Shown: positions 7,318-15,081, numbered from the stretch's first letter. The stretch is 64,000 bases of DNA from Hassallia sp050875635 (GCF_050875635.1 NZ_JBPAOH010000021.1:1-64000), one strand, 5' to 3'. The notes: generated by a model from the letters alone, not told the origin. Made by a program: numbers and translations.

Positions 7318-9093
7318 ATGTTTGAAGCCGCTCGGCAGTCAATTATATCTCCTAGAGATAAGCAAATGACAAATAATATTCAAATGCTAGTTCTCGACAT
7401 TGAGTCAACACAAAAGTTATCAGAGCAAATGTTGCCTAAATTGTTTCCCAAAGAAACAAACAGAAAGTTGTCAAAAAGGCAATTTGCTGGAAGCATAAAG
7501 GCGATCGCTAAATTTTTCATCAGCAAGAGCGCAGATTTAGCGCTTTTCGCAATTTTGTATAAATTGCTTATACATTATATCAGCCAACTGAAACAAGCAG
7601 AACAGAAAATCCGCGAACAAGCAGCGCTGCTGGATGTGGCAACTGACGCAATTTTCGTAAAAAATATCCAAAACCAGATTTTATTCTGGAATAAAAGCGC
7701 GGAACGTTTGTATGGCTGGAAAGTTGAGGAAGCTGTTGGTAAAGATGCTTTGGCGCTTTTGTACGAAGATTTACCGCTTCCTCAGTCAGCGCTTTTAACT
7801 GTAATTAAAAACGGTTCGTGGCAAGGTGAATTAAAACAAGTACAAAAAAATGGTGAGGAAATTCTAGTAGAAAGTCGATGGACTTTGGTACGTGATGAAT
7901 TTGGGCAACCTCAATCAATTTTGACTGTGAATACAGAAATCACGCAAAAGAAACAACTAGAAGCAGAACTTTTGCGATCGCAACGTTTAGAATGTATCGG
8001 CACTTTAGCTGGTGGTATTGCCCACGACCTCAACAATGTGTTAGCGCCGATTTTATTAGCAGTTCCTTTATTGCAGATGAAATTGTCCGATCCGCAAAGC
8101 GAACACTTGCTAAAAATGTTAGAAAAGAATGTCAAACGCGGAGCAAATTTAGTTAGACAAATCTTGTCTTTCGCACGCGGTATCGAAGGCAGACAGACAA
8201 ATGTTTCAATGAACTCTTTGCTAACAGAAATTGAAGACATTATCACCGGAACATTCTCTAAATCCATCGCTTGCCATACACACATATCAGACAATCTTTG
8301 GCATGTGCAGGGAAACGCTACCCAACTGCATCAAGTACTGATGAACTTAGTTGTCAACGCCCGCGATGCCATGCCCGACGGCGGTATAATGACGATTTCA
8401 GCAGAAAATATCGTCATTGATGAACATTATGCGAAAATGCATATCGACGCCCAAGTGGGTTGTTATGTTGCTATCACCATTGCGGATACGGGTATAGGGA
8501 TACCGCAGACAATTCAAGAGCGAATTTTTGAGGCATTTTTTACTACTAAAGAAGTAGGAAAAGGTACAGGTTTAGGACTTTCCACAGCACTGGGCATTAT
8601 TAAAAAGCACGGTGGATTTGTTAATTTATACAGTGAAGTTAATAAAGGAACGCAATTTCAGATTTACTTACCTTCTTCCACCAAAGTAGAAATCGATCCG
8701 CCTTCTGTTGAACTAAAACCACTTATGGGAAATGGCGAATTAATTTTGGTAGTGGATGACGAAGCTGCAATTCGCGATCTGACTAAATCATCTTTAGAAA
8801 CATATAATTATCGGGTGCTAACAGCCAGTGATGGAGTTGAAGCTGTAGCGATTTATGCCCAACATCAGCAGGAAATTAGTGTAGTGTTGCTAGATATGAT
8901 GATGCCTTGGATGGATGGTGCGATCGCCATCCGCACGCTACAAAAAATAAATCCGAGGGTGAAAATTATCGCCATGAGCGGATTGTTATCAAATCAAAAC
9001 ATAGCCGAATCCGCCGGCACGGGGGTCAAAGCATTTTTATCCAAACCTTGCACAGTGAGAGAATTATTGCAGGCAATAGGGCATGGGGCATAG
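7318..9093 (+). CDS. PAS-domain hybrid histidine kinase with C-terminal receiver domain
   Basis: Signal-transduction kinase. After about 100 residues with no clear sensor domain comes a PAS domain (about 105-220, starting LLDVATDAIFVKN). The dimerisation/phosphoacceptor domain has His236 in GTLAGGIAHDLNN. The ATPase domain shows the N box HQVLMNLVVNARDAMP, the G1 box ADTGIGIP and the G2 box GKGTGLGLS. A receiver domain (about 474-590) has the acidic pair VVDDE and phosphoacceptor Asp526 in LLDMMMPWMDG, and its conserved FLSKP. No membrane helix is evident, so it is probably cytoplasmic. The last codons (GHGA-stop) come from an STRR array that begins here and supplies the stop codon. A TTG at 7306 is an alternative start. 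No partner response regulator is adjacent. Confidence 0.92.
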   Translation: MFEAARQSIISPRDKQMTNNIQMLVLDIESTQKLSEQMLPKLFPKETNRKLSKRQFAGSIKAIAKFFISKSADLALFAILYKLLIHYISQLKQAEQKIREQAALLDVATDAIFVKNIQNQILFWNKSAERLYGWKVEEAVGKDALALLYEDLPLPQSALLTVIKNGSWQGELKQVQKNGEEILVESRWTLVRDEFGQPQSILTVNTEITQKKQLEAELLRSQRLECIGTLAGGIAHDLNNVLAPILLAVPLLQMKLSDPQSEHLLKMLEKNVKRGANLVRQILSFARGIEGRQTNVSMNSLLTEIEDIITGTFSKSIACHTHISDNLWHVQGNATQLHQVLMNLVVNARDAMPDGGIMTISAENIVIDEHYAKMHIDAQVGCYVAITIADTGIGIPQTIQERIFEAFFTTKEVGKGTGLGLSTALGIIKKHGGFVNLYSEVNKGTQFQIYLPSSTKVEIDPPSVELKPLMGNGELILVVDDEAAIRDLTKSSLETYNYRVLTASDGVEAVAIYAQHQQEISVVLLDMMMPWMDGAIAIRTLQKINPRVKIIAMSGLLSNQNIAESAGTGVKAFLSKPCTVRELLQAIGHGA

Positions 9094-9315
9094 GGCATAG
9101 GGCATGGGGCATGGGGCATAGGGCATAGGGCATGGGGCATGGGGCATGGGGAATGGGGCATGGGGCATGGGGCATGGGGCAATGGGCATGGAAAGAATCG
9201 TATTTATTCACCGATGAGCAAACTATTTCTTCTTTAATTCCCAATGCCCATTGCCCATTGCCCATTGCCCATTGCCCAATGCCCAATTCTCAATGCCCAA
9301 TGCCCAATGCCCCAC
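9066..9315. repeat. STRR array (GGGGCAT units, then inverted CCCATTG units)
   Basis: GGGCATA/GGGGCAT heptamers from about 9076 to 9190 and, after a 50-base unique spacer, inverted CCCATTG and CCCAATG heptamers to 9313. The left part overlaps the 3' end of the histidine kinase gene; the right part leads into the adenosine deaminase-family gene. Confidence 0.9.
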
Positions 9316-9381
9316 TCTTCTTTTCTGCGCTATTGTTAAGATTATTAGACTTTTTTATAATTTTTCCGGGAAAAGACCATT

Positions 9382-10428
9382 ATGGCTTTATACGCTGAAT
9401 TGCATAGACATCTGGGCGGTTCGGTTGTACCCCGTGTTCTGTGGCGATACCTAGAACGCAGTTCGTCAAAGTTACTTTCGCAGTTTGCTGACTATTCGGC
9501 TTTTGAAGAGTTTTTCACGCGATCGCGCAGTACTTTAGATGAGTATCTGGAATTGCACACTTTAGTTGAAAGCGTGCAAAATGCCGAAAGTTTGCCTTAC
9601 TTTATCTATCGTTTGATGCGGGGTGCTTATATTTTTGAGAATTTGGCTTATCTAGAACTGCGCTATACTCCTTATCTCCGCACACCAAAGCATTTAAGTC
9701 AATCAAAGAGAATTGACAAAATGGCGGAAATTGTGGAAGTTGTTGGGCAAGCAAGTCAATTACAAGAATATCCGATTATTACCAGCCAAATACTTTGTAT
9801 GCACTCGCGCTTACCTTATGAGGTGAATAAAGCGATTGTAGATTTAGCAGCACAAAATACCAAGTATATTTGTGGAATAGATGTTGCTGGTGGTGATAGC
9901 TATTATGCCGATCGCCTTTCTGAGTGGATTAGTTTGTATGATTATGCGCGATCGCTGAATGTCAAAACCACCGGACACCTTTATGAAACCACCGCTGGCT
10001 GCTATCCAGAATTATTACCTTATTTGATGCGGATTGGTCACGGCATCCAAATTCCGCTATTGTATCCAGAGTTACTTAAAGATGTAGCTAAACGCGGGCA
10101 GTGTTTGGAAGTTTGCCCGACAACATACTTAAAAACCGGTACTTTAGAGGATATACGTCAACTCAAATTAGTTTTTGACCGATGTTTTGATGCGGGGGTA
10201 GATATCGCTATTTGTACTGATAATGCCGGTTTGCATAATGTCCGTCTACCCTTTGAGTATGAAAATCTCTTAACTTACGACATTATTAATTTCCAACAGT
10301 TACAAGCTTGTCAAGATGCAGCTTTCCGTCATGCTTTTGCTTGGCCCTACGGTCAACGTCCGGCATCATTGTTGAATGGGTTGCTGAAACCCGAACCGAT
10401 GAAAGCTTTAGCGATGCGGGATAATTAG
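9382..10428 (+). CDS. Adenosine deaminase-family amidohydrolase
   Basis: Metal-dependent deaminase of the adenosine/AMP deaminase superfamily. Zinc ligands of the family are recognisable: HxH at His8/His10 in ELHRHLGGS, His199 in GHLYE with the catalytic Glu202 three residues on (family HAGE), and Asp280. The usual ECPTSN motif is EVCPTTY. The family's Asp-Asp pair is here Asp280-Asn281, a change at the position that contacts the substrate ring in classical adenosine deaminase. The 348-residue length is normal. The enzyme is therefore likely active, but whether adenosine is the substrate is less certain. It stands alone between an STRR array and mutL. Confidence 0.8.
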   Translation: MALYAELHRHLGGSVVPRVLWRYLERSSSKLLSQFADYSAFEEFFTRSRSTLDEYLELHTLVESVQNAESLPYFIYRLMRGAYIFENLAYLELRYTPYLRTPKHLSQSKRIDKMAEIVEVVGQASQLQEYPIITSQILCMHSRLPYEVNKAIVDLAAQNTKYICGIDVAGGDSYYADRLSEWISLYDYARSLNVKTTGHLYETTAGCYPELLPYLMRIGHGIQIPLLYPELLKDVAKRGQCLEVCPTTYLKTGTLEDIRQLKLVFDRCFDAGVDIAICTDNAGLHNVRLPFEYENLLTYDIINFQQLQACQDAAFRHAFAWPYGQRPASLLNGLLKPEPMKALAMRDN

Positions 10429-10429
10429 G

Positions 10430-10482
10430 TACTAAGCGCTGAAGCGCTTTATAATTAGCGCTGAAGCGCTTAGTACGAAAAA
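10430..10482. repeat. Palindromic repeat with AGCGCTGAAGCGCT units
   Basis: Two copies of AGCGCTGAAGCGCTT, flanked by TACTA and TAGTACG, form a nested inverted repeat just after the adenosine deaminase stop codon. Relatives with GTAGTAAGCGCTT...GCGCTTACTAC character lie at 23590, 31705, 37317 and 38716, so this is a dispersed family that often sits at gene ends. Confidence 0.75.
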
Positions 10483-10573
10483 ATTTCTTTACAATTCATA
10501 AAATTTCCTAGCTGATTGTAAACAAATTTGCTTATTCTATTCAGTGCTTGGCAACTCGCCTACACTGAGATTT

Positions 10574-12286
10574 ATGTCTTCTACGATTCAAGCTTTACCA
10601 ACGGAGGTAGTATACCTCATTACAGCCGGAGAGGTAATTGACTCTCTAGCTTCTGTGGTGCGGGAATTGATAGAAAATTCCCTAGACGCAGGTGCAACGC
10701 GGATTGTAATTTCTGTATGGGCGCAGCAGTGGCGGGTGCGCGTAGCAGATAATGGTTGTGGGATGAATTTGGATGATTTGCAACAAGCAGCATCTGCCCA
10801 CAGTACCAGTAAAATTCGCTCTTGTGCAGATTTGTGGCAAATTAACAGTTTAGGATTTCGGGGTGAAGCGCTGCACAGTTTGACGACTTTGGCAGATTTA
10901 GAAATTTTAAGTCGTCCGGCAAATTCTTCAAGTGGTGGATTTAGGGTTGTGTATGGCTATGGTGGGGAACCTGTCGTAGTGGAAGCAGCAGCGATCGCAC
11001 CTGGTACAATTGTCACCATATCGAATTTATTCGGAAATTGCTCAACTCGTCGTCAAGGCTTGCCAACATCAGCTATTCAAATGAAAGCAGTGCAAGCGTC
11101 GATTTATCAAATCGCCTTATGTCATCCTCATGTTACCTGGCAAGTTTGCCAAAATGACCGTGAATGGTTCACTCTTTCACCAGCCGCCACAACCGGAAAA
11201 CTGTTACCGCAAATTTTACATCAAGTTAAACAAGGCGATTTACAAGAACTAAAATTAGAATTACCCAATCCTCCTAACTCCTGTACAGACGACCCGGCGG
11301 GTCGTCTCTACCCTACTGCTAAATCCTCACTTTCATTGGTGATAGGATTGCCCGATCGCTGTCATCGTCGTCGTCCAGATTGGGTGCGTGTAGCAATCAA
11401 CGGACGCATGGTAAAATCGCCAGAATTAGAGCAAACGATTTTCACAGGATTTCACAGAACATTACCACGCGATCGCTATCCAATCTGTTTTTTACATCTT
11501 TATATTTCCCCCGATCAAATTAACTGGAATCGCAACCCGGCAAAAACGGAAATTTACCTCAATGAATTAAGCTATTGGCAAGAACAAATATCCAGCGCGA
11601 TTGAACAAGCACTTCGCATCGATTCTGTCAATATCAAAGAAGCAGTTCACACAACACGAGTTAGTAAATTAATCAAAGCCGCAGAAGAAAAAGGTGGTTA
11701 TCATGTCAATCGTCCCAATCCCGACGATGGTAAGGGCGGGGTTTCCCCGTCCCTCAAAGCCGTCGCCCAAGTTAGCAATACATATATAGTTGTCGAACAT
11801 CAAAATGGCATGTGGTTGGTAGAACAACATATTGCTCATGAGCGAGTTTTATATGAGCAATTATGCGATAATTGGCAACTTGTTGCTGTGGAACCGGCAA
11901 TTATTTTATATCAATTATCACCAGCGCAAGTTTCGCAACTGCAACGCATCAATATAGATATAGAACCTTTTGGTGAACAACTTTGGGCAGTTCGTAACGT
12001 ACCCGCAATGTTACAGCAAAGAGACGATTGTGCAGAAGCAATTTTAGAACTTAGTTGGGGTGGTGACTTACAAACAGCACAAGTAGCCGTAGCTTGTCGC
12101 AGTGCAATTCGCAACGGTACACCCCTAACTTTGCCAGAAATGCAGACACTATTAGATGATTGGCAACGTACCCGCAACCCGCGCACCTGTCCCCACGGAC
12201 GCCCGATTTATCTATCTTTGGAAGAATCAGCCTTAGCGCGGTTTTTCCGGCGTAATTGGGTGATTGGGAAGAGTCACGGGATTTGA
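10574..12286 (+). CDS. mutL: DNA mismatch repair protein MutL
   Basis: Mismatch-repair ATPase that couples MutS recognition to strand incision. The GHKL ATPase has ITAGEVID, RELIENSLDAGA, the ADNGCGM box and GFRGEAL. The transducer region includes the VAINGRMVKSPELE block. The C-terminal domain has ACRSAIRNG and CPHGRP (about residue 539), motifs of endonuclease-type MutL. The signature DQHAxxE is here EQHIAHE (Glu417), a shift from Asp to Glu. Two palindromic dispersed repeats are carried in frame, at about residues 237-247 and 387-394. The start at 10574 matches the family N-terminus; an earlier in-frame ATG at 10544 adds ten residues without support. Confidence 0.95.
   Translation: MSSTIQALPTEVVYLITAGEVIDSLASVVRELIENSLDAGATRIVISVWAQQWRVRVADNGCGMNLDDLQQAASAHSTSKIRSCADLWQINSLGFRGEALHSLTTLADLEILSRPANSSSGGFRVVYGYGGEPVVVEAAAIAPGTIVTISNLFGNCSTRRQGLPTSAIQMKAVQASIYQIALCHPHVTWQVCQNDREWFTLSPAATTGKLLPQILHQVKQGDLQELKLELPNPPNSCTDDPAGRLYPTAKSSLSLVIGLPDRCHRRRPDWVRVAINGRMVKSPELEQTIFTGFHRTLPRDRYPICFLHLYISPDQINWNRNPAKTEIYLNELSYWQEQISSAIEQALRIDSVNIKEAVHTTRVSKLIKAAEEKGGYHVNRPNPDDGKGGVSPSLKAVAQVSNTYIVVEHQNGMWLVEQHIAHERVLYEQLCDNWQLVAVEPAIILYQLSPAQVSQLQRINIDIEPFGEQLWAVRNVPAMLQQRDDCAEAILELSWGGDLQTAQVAVACRSAIRNGTPLTLPEMQTLLDDWQRTRNPRTCPHGRPIYLSLEESALARFFRRNWVIGKSHGI
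11282..11312. repeat. Small dispersed palindromic repeat inside mutL (TGTACAGACG...CGTCTCTACC)
   Basis: AGACGACCC/GGGTCGTCT arms around GGC, framed by TGTAC and CTACC. The same frame with other arm sequences occurs in spacers at 23316-23347 and 62603-62635. Here it encodes CTDDPAGRLYP in frame within mutL. Confidence 0.85.
11731..11756. repeat. Second small palindromic repeat inside mutL (AAGGGCGGGG...)
   Basis: GGGCGGGG TTTC CCCGTCCC is a near-perfect hairpin read in frame as GKGGVSPS just before the C-terminal domain of MutL. A relative, AAGGGCGGGGAGACCCC, is found in non-coding sequence at 51191-51206. Confidence 0.75.
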
Positions 12287-12374
12287 TTTAATGTTTAGGC
12301 GATCGCATAAAATAATTGTGGTATTGGAGAGAGCGATCGCACAAAATAATAAACAGGAAAGGAGGGTGTAAATA

Positions 12375-12584
12375 ATGCAAGCTGACAAAATATCGGAGCA
12401 AAGGTTAATTGAAAAAATACGTCATCTAGTTCCCGAACAAATGGTACTAGTTGAAAATTTTATTGATTCTTTATCTAAGCAAAATACAGATGTTAGCCTC
12501 ACTCTAGCTGCTGCAAAGCTTTCTGAACCAGCTTTACATAAAATCTGGGATAACCCCGATGATGCTGAGTATGACCAATTATAA
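12375..12584 (+). CDS. Antitoxin-like partner of the PemK/MazF toxin
   Basis: 69-residue, mostly helical, acidic protein. A strong ribosome site (GGAGG, 11 bases upstream) precedes ATG 12375. The N-terminal half, EQRLIEKIRHLVPEQMVLVENFIDSL, resembles DUF2281-like antitoxin openings; the C-terminal half is acidic (WDNPDDAEYDQL) and would wrap the toxin. Its stop codon overlaps the toxin start, as in type II toxin-antitoxin operons. The identity rests mainly on size, charge and gene order; I see no definite DNA-binding motif. Confidence 0.75.
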   Translation: MQADKISEQRLIEKIRHLVPEQMVLVENFIDSLSKQNTDVSLTLAAAKLSEPALHKIWDNPDDAEYDQL

Positions 12585-12912
12585 GTTTGGTGATGTTGTT
12601 TTAGTACCGTTTCCTTTCACTGACCAGACTACTACTAAAAAACGCCCAGCAGTTATTATTAGTTCTACCAATTATCAACGCGAACGTTCAGATGTGGTGT
12701 TGATAGCTGTCACAAGTCAAGTAAATCCAGCAACCTCTTTTGGTGAAATGACAATTACTGAGTGGAAAGCGGCTGGTTTAATTAAACCTTCAATTATTAA
12801 ACCAGTTTTAACTACCATTGACAAAAAACTAGTGATTAAAAAGTTAGGAGAACTCCAGGAAGTTGACACTCAAGCATTACGTAATATTTTGCAGGTTATT
12901 TTAGGTGGGTAG
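12571..12912 (+). CDS. PemK/MazF family mRNA-interferase toxin
   Basis: Type II toxin-antitoxin ribonuclease of the PemK/MazF fold. Characteristic sequence: FGDVVLVPFPFTDQTTTKKRPAVIIS at the N-terminus (the last Arg-Pro-Ala-Val-Ile is the family hallmark), then VVLIAVTSQ and the basic segment LIKPSIIKPVLTTIDK, and a closing helix. I start at ATG 12571 (MTNYKFGD), which overlaps the antitoxin by 14 bases; an ATG at 12559 would add four residues. 113 residues is normal. Translation is probably coupled to the antitoxin. The pair lies on the edge of the HIP1 repeat zone. Confidence 0.9.
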   Translation: MTNYKFGDVVLVPFPFTDQTTTKKRPAVIISSTNYQRERSDVVLIAVTSQVNPATSFGEMTITEWKAAGLIKPSIIKPVLTTIDKKLVIKKLGELQEVDTQALRNILQVILGG

Positions 12913-13294
12913 ATGCGATCGCACTAAATATCATGTATTGGAAAGCGCGATCACCCTCTTAGTGATATTGATAGAAATAGGCGATCGCATGAAATAATCG
13001 TGTAATAGAGAGTGCGATCGCTTCTTCTATATCCACTCTAAGAAGTCGTGGATATGAATGACGTGTGGTGGAGAGTCCGATGCCTGCGGCGGGCGGAGCC
13101 ATCGCATGAAATAATCGAGTTATGGAAAGTGTGATAACTCAGTTAAGCCTACGGCTATCGCCTAAAATAATCGTGTCATCAAAAGTGCGTAGTTTACCGC
13201 CGTAGGCATCGCTCTATATCATCGTCTAAGGGAAAGTGCGTTAGGATTCGCGCAGCGTCTGGTGTATCAAGTGTGACTAAATTGAAGATTATCT
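12913..13294. repeat. HIP1-anchored repeat zone, left part
   Basis: No gene. The stretch consists of units GCGATCGC(N)AAATAATCGTGT(N)AT(N)GAAAGT with HIP1 (or a decayed form) at 12915, 12947, 12981 and 13014, i.e. spaced 32-34 bases. Several HIP1 octamers are split by other small inserts, for example GATGCCTGCGGCGGGC at 13079 and GTTTACCGCCGTAGGC at 13193. A decayed REP hairpin lies at 13029. A similar pair of units spaced 34 bases precedes the antitoxin at 12299 and 12333. Confidence 0.8.
13029..13055. repeat. Degenerate REP hairpin
   Basis: ATATCCAC...GTGGATAT with an internal AAGAAGTC, followed by GAATGACGTGTGGTGGA. Both the half-arm and the right flank match the intact REP copies at 15082 and 15200, so this is a diverged member. 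Confidence 0.65.
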
Positions 13295-14065
13295 CTACTC
13301 AATGTAGCTACATGGGTAAAGCAGTTCTTCTTCTGATATTAAGTTTCCATCATTTGTCATAACTTGACCATTAGAGTAGTACCAAGTTGCTCCTTTTTTT
13401 CCTGCATGAAGTGTCATAACTTTACCATTAGAGTAGTACCAAGTTGCTCCTTTTTCTCCTGCATGAAGTGTCATAACTTTACCATTAGAGTGATACCAAG
13501 TTGCTCCTTTTTCTCCTGCATAATGTGTCATGACTCGACCATTGGAGTGATACCAAGTTGCTCCTTTTTTTCCTGTATAATGTGTTATAACTTGACCATT
13601 GGAGTAGTAGAGAGTGTTCCCATTGCCTGTTTGGGCTACTTTGCATAACCTATCTAGTTCTCTAGAATTGTTACTAATAGACGACGTATCAGAAGTATTA
13701 GAATTTACTTTACATAATTTAAAAGCCCGTTCAACTGACTCGGAGTTATAAAAAGTACCTATAGTCTCAAGAAAACATTTTCCTGGTGCTGTAGATGTAG
13801 CTCTTTTACATACCATAGCTGCTCGTTTGGCAACTTGATTATCATAAAAAGTAGGAAGTGCTGCTTTAAAACATTGAGCTGGTATGGTAGATGTAGCTCC
13901 TTGACACATCCATGCTACTAAATCAGCCGTATACGAATTAGTAAAGGTAGGTAGTGCTTGTTGATAACATTGCTGGGGATTTGCTTGGGCAGATTTAATA
14001 TTTATTGTAAATAATCCTAAAAAATTAAGTAGGATTATTACCCTTAGAGATTGCCAAAAGTTCAT
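13295..14065 (-). CDS. Secreted protein with two internal repeat families (MORN-like WY-SNG repeats)
   Basis: 256 residues, function unknown. Signal peptide: basic start, hydrophobic IILLNFLGLF, and a likely cut after SAQA. The first half has three repeats of about 38 residues, each with CYQQALPTF / CFKAALPTFY / CFLETIGTFY and a later Cys, so paired cysteines suggest disulphides. The second half has about five 19-residue repeats GEKGATWYHSNGKVMTLHA, similar in rhythm to MORN repeats, encoded by a 57-base tandem DNA repeat. It ends LLYPCSYIE. It sits inside the HIP1 repeat zone with no obvious partner. A surface or extracytoplasmic scaffold role is a guess. Confidence 0.7.
   Translation of the reverse strand: MNFWQSLRVIILLNFLGLFTINIKSAQANPQQCYQQALPTFTNSYTADLVAWMCQGATSTIPAQCFKAALPTFYDNQVAKRAAMVCKRATSTAPGKCFLETIGTFYNSESVERAFKLCKVNSNTSDTSSISNNSRELDRLCKVAQTGNGNTLYYSNGQVITHYTGKKGATWYHSNGRVMTHYAGEKGATWYHSNGKVMTLHAGEKGATWYYSNGKVMTLHAGKKGATWYYSNGQVMTNDGNLISEEELLYPCSYIE
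13362..13612. repeat. 57-bp tandem repeat inside the secreted protein gene
   Basis: The phrase ACCAAGTTGCTCC recurs at 13381, 13438, 13495 and 13552, exactly 57 bases apart, with a fifth, diverged unit at about 13609. The period equals 19 codons and the copies are very similar, which implies recent expansion. Confidence 0.9.
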
Positions 14066-14099
14066 TTAATTTTTAAGACTTATTGAGTTAAGAAAAATG

Positions 14100-14411
14100 T
14101 AGCGATCGCCTAAAATCATCATGTCACCGAAAGTGCGTAGTTTACCGCCGTAGGCATCGCACTCTTTGTAATATGGATATAAATAGGCGATCGCCCAAAA
14201 TCATCGTGTCGGGAGAAAGTGCGTAGTTTACCGCCGTAGGCATCGCATGAAATCAGCGTGTCATCAAGAGTGCGATCGCTTAAAATAATCCTGTCATCGA
14301 AAATGCGATCGCATAAAACCATCATGTAATCGAAAGCGCGATCGCATTAAAGAATCGGGTTATGGAAAGTGCGATCGCCCAAAATAATCGAGTCATAGAA
14401 AGTGCGATCGC
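14100..14411. repeat. 33-bp periodic HIP1 minisatellite
   Basis: HIP1 octamers start at 14272, 14305, 14338, 14371 and 14404, each exactly 33 bases apart; a decayed GGCATCGC at 14239 extends the same phase. Between them lies AAAATAATC(N)(N)GTCATCGAAAGT with variation. Two units upstream have an insert TAGTTTACCGCCGTAGGC inside the octamer (about 14139 and 14224). The region lies between the secreted repeat protein gene and the RAYT transposase gene and contains no gene. Confidence 0.88.
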
Positions 14412-14418
14412 TTCCCCT

Positions 14419-14451
14419 AGATCCCCGACTTCTTAAAGAAGTCGGGGATCT
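14419..14451. repeat. REP hairpin 1 (upstream of RAYT)
   Basis: 16-base perfect arms, AGATCCCCGACTTCTT and its complement, around one base. It lies directly after GCGATCGCTTCCCCT and 49 bases before the RAYT start. Copies 2 and 3 follow the gene. Confidence 0.93.
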
Positions 14452-14500
14452 AAAGTCCAAAAAAGGGAATACTAAAGGCAACATCCCAGATTCAAAGCCT

Positions 14501-15073
14501 ATGCCGCAAAGACGGATTCCCTTGCAAATTGGCAACTTTTACCATGTCTACAATCGGGGGAATAATCGCTCCTCGATTTTCTTTGAGCGTGAAAACTATG
14601 TTTATTTTCTCCGGTTGATAAGAGAACATCTCATCACTAATGCAGTAGATATTGTTGCTTATTGTTTAATGCCCAATCATTATCATTTTTTGGTCTATCT
14701 GAGAGATGAAACCCTGTCTGATGGGATGAAATCCCTCTCACTCTCATACACAAAGGCAATTAATAAGCGTTTTAATCGTTCTGGGGTGTTATTTCAGGGA
14801 CGGTTTCAAAGTATTCATGTTTCACAAACTGATTATCTTGTCAATCTCTCACGCTATATTCATCTCAATCCGGTGAAAGCAGGACTCGTGCAGCAACCTG
14901 AAGAATGGGAGTTTTCCAGCTATTTGGAATATGCAGGTTTACGAGCGGGAACACTACCCAAAACAGAGTATGTCAAGATGCAGATTCAGGAACAATCAGC
15001 TTATCAACAATTTTTGGCAGATCATAACCTACCTGATAGCGCTGGTTTCAAAAGACTGCTGCTGGATGATTAG
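14501..15073 (+). CDS. REP-associated tyrosine transposase (RAYT, Y1/IS200-like)
   Basis: HUH-type single-strand endonuclease domesticated from IS200/IS605-type transposases and linked to REP palindromes. His60-x-His62 in MPNHYHFLVY is the metal-binding HUH motif; Tyr83 in LSYTKAINKRF is the expected nucleophile. Family signatures FYHVYNRG near the start, GVLFQGRFQS and RYIHLNPVKAGLV are intact. 190 residues from ATG 14501; a longer GTG-started frame would run through the upstream REP hairpin and is not credible. The gene is bracketed by matching REP hairpins, which are the probable substrates. It looks intact and so possibly active. Confidence 0.93.
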   Translation: MPQRRIPLQIGNFYHVYNRGNNRSSIFFERENYVYFLRLIREHLITNAVDIVAYCLMPNHYHFLVYLRDETLSDGMKSLSLSYTKAINKRFNRSGVLFQGRFQSIHVSQTDYLVNLSRYIHLNPVKAGLVQQPEEWEFSSYLEYAGLRAGTLPKTEYVKMQIQEQSAYQQFLADHNLPDSAGFKRLLLDD

Positions 15074-15081
15074 CCTGGGAT

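Noticed and set aside
13364..13648. Plus-strand frame of repeated SCSFFSCMKCHN residues
   Set aside because: Antisense to the 57-bp repeat of the secreted protein gene; the minus-strand frame has a signal peptide and better composition.
14239..14411. Regularly spaced repeat that could be mistaken for a CRISPR array
   Set aside because: The 33-base unit is repeated throughout; there are no unique spacers of constant length and no cas genes nearby.
14402..14500. GTG-started extension of the RAYT protein
   Set aside because: It would pass through HIP1 and a REP hairpin; family homology starts at 14501.
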